In this document: positions 6,548 through 10,201 of the stretch, one piece after another
How positions within the stretch are numbered: the stretch's first letter is position 1
Layout of the letters: every line of letters begins with the position of its first letter
NCBI GenBank assembly: GCA_964514225.1
Contig: CAZEPT010000027.1
Coordinates: 1 to 10,201, forward strand
From: CAZEPT01 sp964514225
GTDB taxonomy: Bacteria > Patescibacteriota > Minisyncoccia > Phycocordibacterales > UBA9973
Length of the DNA: 10,201 nt
Direction of reading: 5' to 3'
Translations under genes and position numbers: made by a program
The notes under the pieces: model-generated
Told to the model about the DNA's origin: nothing
The model's database searches: none
What the model saw: only the letters and a program-made list of their open reading frames with translations

Positions 6548-6652
6548 TTATTCAGCAGCTGGCGCTTCTTCAACCGGAGCTGATTCTACTTCAGGTGCTT
6601 CTACTGGCATTGTTTCTTCTACGTGAGTTTCCTCTGTTTTGATTTCGTCCAT
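6548..6652 (-). CDS. Putative 34-aa acidic Glu/Pro/Ala-rich peptide
   Basis: A short frame from ATG at 6652 to TAA at 6548 encodes 34 residues that are almost all Glu, Pro, Ala, Val and Thr: MDEIKTEETHVEETMPVEAP, then a second half with EVESAPVEEAPAAE. It has ten glutamates plus one aspartate and only one lysine. The VE-x-(A/M)P pattern repeats loosely. It is probably disordered. It sits between the rmuC terminator and the region downstream of dnaK. A possible -10 (TATAGT on the minus strand, 6685-6690) would give a leader of about 26 nt, but no Shine-Dalgarno sequence is visible. It could be a real small acidic protein, the remnant tail of a lost gene, or chance; the tidy placement against the bidirectional terminator favours expression. 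Confidence 0.45.
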   Translation of the reverse strand: MDEIKTEETHVEETMPVEAPEVESAPVEEAPAAE

Positions 6653-6744
6653 GTTATGTTTCTCGAATAGCTGCTAATACAGTAACTATACACTAAAAGA
6701 CCCAAAAGAACTAATTATTAATTGCTAATTACGAGTCGAATACA

Positions 6745-6786
6745 AAAGTGACACAAATCTCGCGACCGCGAGATTTGTGTCACTTT
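6745..6786. terminator. Perfect 20-bp inverted repeat; probable terminator of the grpE-dnaK operon
   Basis: The left arm 6745-6764 (AAAGTGACACAAATCTCGCG) is perfectly complementary to 6767-6786, with only AC between, so the fold is a long stem closed by a tight loop. It lies 58 bp beyond the dnaK stop. On the minus strand the stem ends CACTTTTGTATT, a modest T-rich tail that suits a terminator for dnaK. On the plus strand a T5 run occurs a few bases further on (after TTTAAAGTA). Because the T-tract is poor, an mRNA-stabilising stem or a dispersed palindromic repeat is an alternative. Confidence 0.6.
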
Positions 6787-6844
6787 AAAGTATTTTTAGA
6801 TTTTGCTTTTTCCTCAATACTCTATTCTAAATTCTCTACCCTCT

Positions 6845-8731
6845 TTAATTTGTTTCTGCATCACGAACTGGAGGTTCTTCATCTTTTTTCTCGTCTGCAT
6901 TTTCAGTCGTACCAGTTTCAGCTTGTGGTTCCTGTTTTTGCATCGCTTCACCTATTTTTGAGAGTGCACCTGAGAGCTCTTCTGATGCTTTTTTTATCGC
7001 TTCCATATCTGTTCCTTCTTTTGCGGTACGGAGTGCACCTAATGTATCTTCAACTTCTTGCTTAACGGAAGCGTCAACTTTATCTCCATACTCTTTGAGA
7101 GATTTTTCTCCTGTAAAGATCATCATTTCTGCTGTGTTCTTCAGATCAACGAGCTCTTTCTTTTTCTTGTCTTCTTCAGCATGGAGCTCAGCATCAGCCT
7201 GCATTTTTTTGACTTCTTCATCAGAGAGACCAGAACTCGCTTCAATACGGATTGTCTGAGATTTACCAGATGCTTTGTCTGTTGCCTTCACATTGAGTAT
7301 CCCGTTAGCATCAACATCAAAGGTCACTTCAACTTGAGGCATACCTCGTGGAGCTGGTGGAATTCCTTCTAAGATAAATCGTCCGAGTGACTTGTTATCT
7401 GTCGCCATTGGTCGTTCACCTTGAGTAATATGGATCTCGACACTTGTTTGATTATCAGCGGCGGTTGAGAAGACTTGTGATTTTGAACTTGGAATGGTTG
7501 TGTTTCGTTCAACGAGCTTAGTTGAGACTCCACCGAGAGTTTCAATACCGAGTGAAAGTGGAATAACGTCGAGAAGGAGAATATCACGGACATCGCCTTT
7601 CAAAACTCCACCTTGGATCGCCGCACCGAGCGCTACGACTTCATCCGGGTTAATAGATCGGTTTGGTTCTTTACCGAAGAGTGCTTTCACTGCTTCAACA
7701 ATTGCCGGCATACGAGTTTGTCCTCCAACCAAAATAATTTCATTGATTTCAGACATTTCAAATCCGGATGCTTTCATCGCACGCTTAGTGATTTCAATAG
7801 AGCGATCTACATATTCACCGGCAAGAGATTCGAGTTGGGCTCGAGACATCTTGATGAGCAAGTGCTGTGGTCCTTCTGCCGTTGAAGTAATAAATGGGAT
7901 GTTTATTTCTGATTCAGGTGTTGTTGAAAGTTCATGCTTGGTCTTTTCAGCAGCTTCCTTCAAACGCTGAAGTGCAAGAACATCTTTAGTGATATCGAGG
8001 CCTGATTGTTTTTTAAATTCATCAGCAATCCACTTGATCATTTTTTGATCAATATCTTCTCCACCCATATGGTTGTCACCATCAGTTGATTTAACTTCGA
8101 TCGTATCGTCAGACACCTCAAGGACTGTCACATCAAATGTTCCTCCTCCAAAGTCATACACAACAAGCTTTTCATTTTTTCGTGAGTTGAATCCGTATGC
8201 GAGTGCTGCTGCAGTTGGTTCGTTTATGATACGAAGGACGTTCAGTCCTGCGATCTGACCAGCGTCTTTTGTCGCTTTTCTTTGAGCATCATCGAAGTAG
8301 GCTGGAACAGTAATAACTGCTTCAGTTACTGTTTCCCCGAGTTTTGCTTCAACGTCAGCTTTAATTTTAGCCAAGATCTGTGCTGAAATTTCTTCTGGGC
8401 GCTTCCATTCGCCACCTAGACTTACTTCGACTCCGTCATCTTTTCCTTTCTGAATTTTGTATGGCGCAAAAGGAATATCCTTCTGTACTTCTGGATCTTC
8501 AAAACGATGACCCATAAAACGCTTAATACCGTAGACGGTATTTTCCGGATTGGTTACCGCTTGACGCTTAGCTAAGAGACCAACGAGTCGGTCTCCATTT
8601 TTTGCCTTCGCAACAATAGATGGCGTGGTTCGAACACCTTCAATATTTTCTACGATCTTTGGCTGTCCTCCTTCAATAATAGCGACAGCGCTGTTTGTTG
8701 TTCCTAAATCAATTCCAATTATTTTTGACAT
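6845..8731 (-). CDS. dnaK: Molecular chaperone DnaK (Hsp70)
   Basis: DnaK is the ATP-driven Hsp70 chaperone that refolds and protects proteins with DnaJ and GrpE. The 628-aa product is full length. The nucleotide-binding domain (1-382) shows IGIDLGTTNS (5-14), catalytic-lysine region GIKRFMG (68-74), INEPTAAALAYG (169-180), VYDFGGGTFDVTVLEV (191-206) and ILVGGQTRMPAI (333-344). The interdomain linker is DILLLDVIPLSLG (383-395), with Ile where Thr is usual. The substrate-binding domain covers about 396-505 and the helical lid about 506-600, followed by a disordered acidic tail ending PPVRDAETN. The start MSKIIGIDLG is unambiguous. It is the third gene of grpE-microprotein-dnaK, 24 bp after the microprotein stop. 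No Shine-Dalgarno or clear own promoter is seen in the AT-rich gap, so it is probably made from the grpE promoter. dnaJ is not in the window. Confidence 0.98.
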   Translation of the reverse strand: MSKIIGIDLGTTNSAVAIIEGGQPKIVENIEGVRTTPSIVAKAKNGDRLVGLLAKRQAVTNPENTVYGIKRFMGHRFEDPEVQKDIPFAPYKIQKGKDDGVEVSLGGEWKRPEEISAQILAKIKADVEAKLGETVTEAVITVPAYFDDAQRKATKDAGQIAGLNVLRIINEPTAAALAYGFNSRKNEKLVVYDFGGGTFDVTVLEVSDDTIEVKSTDGDNHMGGEDIDQKMIKWIADEFKKQSGLDITKDVLALQRLKEAAEKTKHELSTTPESEINIPFITSTAEGPQHLLIKMSRAQLESLAGEYVDRSIEITKRAMKASGFEMSEINEIILVGGQTRMPAIVEAVKALFGKEPNRSINPDEVVALGAAIQGGVLKGDVRDILLLDVIPLSLGIETLGGVSTKLVERNTTIPSSKSQVFSTAADNQTSVEIHITQGERPMATDNKSLGRFILEGIPPAPRGMPQVEVTFDVDANGILNVKATDKASGKSQTIRIEASSGLSDEEVKKMQADAELHAEEDKKKKELVDLKNTAEMMIFTGEKSLKEYGDKVDASVKQEVEDTLGALRTAKEGTDMEAIKKASEELSGALSKIGEAMQKQEPQAETGTTENADEKKDEEPPVRDAETN

Positions 8732-8755
8732 ATATTTTAAAATTATTACTAGTAA

Positions 8756-8899
8756 TTAAGTTCTATTAGCGTACCTTTTTTTAAAATTCTCTTTAATTTC
8801 TTTAGTGTGTACTTTGCAACTTTCATCTTCACAGTTCACTAATAAACATTTTGCGCATTGAGAATCCTGGCAATCACATTTTTTATTTTCTTCTTTCAT
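8756..8899 (-). CDS. Cys-rich 47-aa microprotein between grpE and dnaK, putative zinc binder
   Basis: An intact 48-codon frame (ATG at 8899, TAA at 8756-8758) fills the grpE-dnaK interval. The first 20 residues are MKEENKKCDCQDSQCAKCLL, followed by VNCEDESCKVHTKEIKENFKK and RYANRT. Six cysteines (C8, C10, C15, C18, C23, C28) plus H31 form CxC, CxxC and CxxH pairs, the look of a small metal-binding module. A basic, helix-prone tail follows. It starts 10 bp after the grpE stop and ends 24 bp before dnaK, in the same direction, so it is in the operon. I do not recognise a family. Metal binding is inferred from cysteine spacing. Possible roles are a redox- or zinc-sensing partner of the chaperone system or a small ribosome-associated protein; neither is shown by the sequence. 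Confidence 0.72.
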   Translation of the reverse strand: MKEENKKCDCQDSQCAKCLLVNCEDESCKVHTKEIKENFKKRYANRT

Positions 8900-8909
8900 A
8901 ATTATTTCT

Positions 8910-9476
8910 TTATTTTCCTGTAACGACTCGAGCTGGACGCACGACAGATTCTCCTATTTTGTATCCTTTTTGGACTACTTGAATGATCTTATGACGCTCT
9001 TCTTCCTTTTCTGTCTCTCTGTCTTCAATGGACTGGTGGAGGTTCGGATCAAATTCATCTAAATACTTCGGATCAATTTCTGTGATACCGTTTTCAACGA
9101 GTACTTGAGAAAATTGCTGATGAATATATTCAATTCCTTTTCTCCAATTCTCATCAACTTTTTCCCAGACTGCTTTATTTGAAAACGCAACCGAGAAACT
9201 GTCTAAGACTGGGAGGAGGGACTCAAGAATATTTTCTTTCACCATTCCACGAACGCGCGTCATACGAACATCTTCTTCCTTTTTAAAATTCACAAAGTCT
9301 GCTCGTTCTCTCTGCCAATTGTTGAGGTACTCTTCTTTTTCTTTCTGGAGCACTTTGATCTTATCTTTTAATTTTTTAACAATATCAGCGACTGATTCTG
9401 ATTCATCATAGACAATGTCATCAACGATTTCTTCAGGCTCAATTGCTTCTACTTTTTCATCAATATTTTCTTCCAT
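8910..9476 (-). CDS. grpE: Nucleotide exchange factor GrpE
   Basis: GrpE releases ADP from DnaK and resets the Hsp70 cycle. The 188-aa product has an acidic disordered N-terminus (about 1-35), a long coiled-coil dimerisation helix (about 36-85, including YLNNWQRERADFVNFKKEE), and then the four-helix bundle and beta-wing domain. The family signature is near the C-terminus: IIQVVQKGYKIGESVVRPARV. DPNLHQSIED (145-154) is the usual 'P-x-x-HxA' region, here with Ser. I choose ATG at 9476 and not the GTG two codons earlier (9482), because a TATACT box with a matching -35 places transcription initiation exactly at this ATG. It is the first gene of the grpE-microprotein-dnaK operon and divergent from a PaaX-like regulator, with a palindrome over both promoters. 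Confidence 0.96.
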   Translation of the reverse strand: MEENIDEKVEAIEPEEIVDDIVYDESESVADIVKKLKDKIKVLQKEKEEYLNNWQRERADFVNFKKEEDVRMTRVRGMVKENILESLLPVLDSFSVAFSNKAVWEKVDENWRKGIEYIHQQFSQVLVENGITEIDPKYLDEFDPNLHQSIEDRETEKEEERHKIIQVVQKGYKIGESVVRPARVVTGK

Positions 9477-9482
9477 ATGCAC

Positions 9483-9511
9483 AGTATATATTAGTCATAA
9501 ATTTTTGACAA
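9483..9511 (-). promoter_or_regulatory. Sigma-70-type promoter of the grpE-dnaK operon
   Basis: On the minus strand: TTGTCA (-35, plus 9506-9511), a 17-bp spacer, TATACT (-10, plus 9483-9488), 6 bp, then the grpE ATG at 9476. Both hexamers are near consensus and the spacing is ideal. The -35 lies inside the left arm of the 9504-9541 inverted repeat. No CIRCE sequence (TTAGCACTC-N9-GAGTGCTAA) is present. Confidence 0.78.
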
Positions 9512-9541
9512 GTTTCTTGCTATGACAAAATACTTGTCAAA
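9504..9541. promoter_or_regulatory. Putative operator: 10-bp inverted repeat covering both divergent -35 boxes
   Basis: TTTGACAAGT (9504-9513) and ACTTGTCAAA (9532-9541) are perfectly complementary arms around an 18-bp centre. A third TGACAA copy (9523-9528) sits in the centre and pairs with the right arm as a tighter repeat (TGACAA-N5-TTGTCA). The arms contain the -35 hexamers of grpE (left) and the PaaX-like gene (right). A protein bound here would block or tune both promoters. The PaaX-like protein encoded next door is the natural candidate binder, by inference from position only. Some of the repeat is expected because two -35 boxes face away from each other; the extra GT/AC and the third copy go beyond that. 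Confidence 0.6.
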
Positions 9542-9561
9542 TACTCTATATCGTATATACT
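9534..9561 (+). promoter_or_regulatory. Sigma-70-type promoter of the PaaX-like gene
   Basis: TTGTCA (9534-9539), a 16-bp spacer, TATACT (9556-9561), GGGGTT, then ATG at 9568. This is the same TATACT-N6-ATG layout as other genes here, predicting a leaderless mRNA. The -35 lies in the right arm of the 9504-9541 inverted repeat, consistent with autoregulation. Confidence 0.75.
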
Positions 9562-9567
9562 GGGGTT

Positions 9568-10116
9568 ATGTCAAGAATACATGCCTCAGGAAGCCCAAAA
9601 TTGCCTAAAAACAATGAAAAACAGCCAGTACAGTACTTTATACTGAAAGCTGTTTCGATAGGAAGGCGGATGAAAATAACCGAAGTCGTCAGGCAGATTG
9701 AGGAAACCATCACCAAGAAAGACGAGGGCGAACGCCGAGTCAAACCAGCTTACACCATTCAGCGAACGATTAAAAAGCTTCAAGGAGATGGCCTCCTCAT
9801 GGTTGAAATGGAAGAATCTTCAGAGTATGTGAAGCTCACGGAAAATGGATTCCAAAAACTTCATGATCAGATGCTCGTCTCGAAAGATTCCGTTATTCCC
9901 CTCTCAGGTTGGGACGGAATATACCGAGTCGTCATCATCACAACCAAGGATAAAAATATTCGTGAGAAGCTCCGCTATGCACTCGTTCGAGCACAATTTG
10001 AAACAATCGCACCGGGGGTCTATGTAACCAAGCTCAACATGGAGCATATGATTCTCCAATTAAAAGCCCTCTATCAAGAAAGCTTTCTGACGTTTAAGAC
10101 AGAGAATATTTTATAA
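9568..10116 (+). CDS. PaaX-like transcriptional regulator (winged helix plus Cas2-like C-terminal domain)
   Basis: A 182-aa regulator with the two-part layout of the PaaX family. After a polar N-terminus (1-19), residues about 20-92 form a winged helix-turn-helix domain: VQYFILKAVS, then ITEVVRQIEETI, a probable recognition helix YTIQRTIKKLQGDGLL (62-77), and a wing MVEMEESSEYVKLTENG. Residues about 114-175 match the ferredoxin-like Cas2-type domain of PaaX proteins: GWDGIYRVVIITTKDKNIRE, then KLRYALVRAQFETIAPGVYV. Classical PaaX represses phenylacetate degradation and responds to phenylacetyl-CoA, but no such pathway is visible here, so the ligand is unknown. It is not a CRISPR Cas2: no array or cas genes are nearby and it carries a DNA-binding domain. 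Being divergent from grpE with a shared palindrome suggests control of itself and the chaperone operon. Its ATG is fixed by the TATACT-N6 spacing. Confidence 0.85.
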   Translation: MSRIHASGSPKLPKNNEKQPVQYFILKAVSIGRRMKITEVVRQIEETITKKDEGERRVKPAYTIQRTIKKLQGDGLLMVEMEESSEYVKLTENGFQKLHDQMLVSKDSVIPLSGWDGIYRVVIITTKDKNIREKLRYALVRAQFETIAPGVYVTKLNMEHMILQLKALYQESFLTFKTENIL

Positions 10117-10201
10117 ATAATCTAAACTAAAATTCAGCAAAAATCCTTTTATCGAACGAATTTATTCTGACCTTATTTCCATTAGGTAGACAAATCTGTG
10201 G

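Noticed and set aside
6748..7372. Plus-strand open frames antisense to dnaK (about 6748-7065 and 7058-7372)
   Set aside because: They are shadows of dnaK with low-complexity Phe/Leu/His translations and no upstream signals.
8745..8756. 12-bp palindrome ATTACTAGTAAT before dnaK as a regulatory site
   Set aside because: It is short, AT-rich, has no loop and lies in a 24-bp gap next to a stop codon; chance is a sufficient explanation.
9504..9541. CIRCE/HrcA operator upstream of grpE
   Set aside because: The arms (TTGACAAGT/ACTTGTCAA) do not match TTAGCACTC/GAGTGCTAA and the spacer is 18 rather than 9 bp.
9568..10116. CRISPR Cas2 protein and thus a CRISPR locus
   Set aside because: The Cas2-like domain is fused to a winged-helix domain as in PaaX regulators. 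No repeat array or other cas gene is visible in the window.
10117..10201. Start of another gene or a terminator after the PaaX-like gene
   Set aside because: No convincing frame start, hairpin or T-tract can be seen in the remaining 85 bp.

Overview
The window is dense, ordinary bacterial chromosome with short spacers, moderately AT-rich by eye. All twelve stop codons that fall inside it are TAA. Streamlined housekeeping proteins (a tail-less Obg, a compact GatB, a small RmuC) sit beside a PaaX-like regulator and a MYG1-family protein. This mix most resembles a Patescibacteria/CPR genome of the Parcubacteria (Paceibacteria) type. That placement is an inference from gene content and style, because no rRNA is present to confirm it. 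No tRNA, rRNA, CRISPR array, insertion sequence or prophage was seen.

Layout. Positions 1-4114 hold a minus-strand operon transcribed yqeY -> YvlD-like membrane protein -> MYG1-family protein -> obg -> gatB, with gatB running off the left edge. A plus-strand DnaQ-type 3'-5' exonuclease (4151-4867) starts divergently only 36 bp from yqeY. It converges on an unrecognised minus-strand gene (4883-5296). rmuC (5380-6483, plus) follows and ends in a strong hairpin/T-tract terminator. Next come a 34-codon acidic peptide gene (6548-6652, minus) and a perfect 20-bp inverted repeat (6745-6786). The chaperone operon is on the minus strand: grpE (9476-8910) -> a 47-aa Cys-rich microprotein gene (8899-8756) -> dnaK (8731-6845). 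Divergent from grpE is a PaaX-like regulator (9568-10116). The last 85 bp (10117-10201) show nothing recognisable.

How it fits together. The left operon joins glutamine-dependent aminoacyl-tRNA amidation (GatB, plus the stand-alone YqeY relative of its tail domain) with ribosome-assembly GTPase function (Obg) and a DHH-type nuclease (MYG1). The middle holds two DNA-processing proteins (exonuclease, RmuC). The right holds the Hsp70 machine with its nucleotide-exchange factor.

The two most notable signals are regulatory. First, five operon-leading genes (yqeY, exonuclease, rmuC, grpE, paaX-like) each have a TATACT or TATATT box followed by exactly 6 bp and then ATG, which predicts leaderless mRNAs. 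Two internal genes (obg, MYG1) show near-matches. Second, the grpE/paaX-like intergenic region has a 10-bp perfect inverted repeat whose arms contain the -35 boxes of both divergent promoters, and no CIRCE element is visible. The PaaX-like protein may therefore regulate itself and the grpE-dnaK operon. The Cys-rich microprotein between grpE and dnaK is a candidate undescribed partner of that operon.
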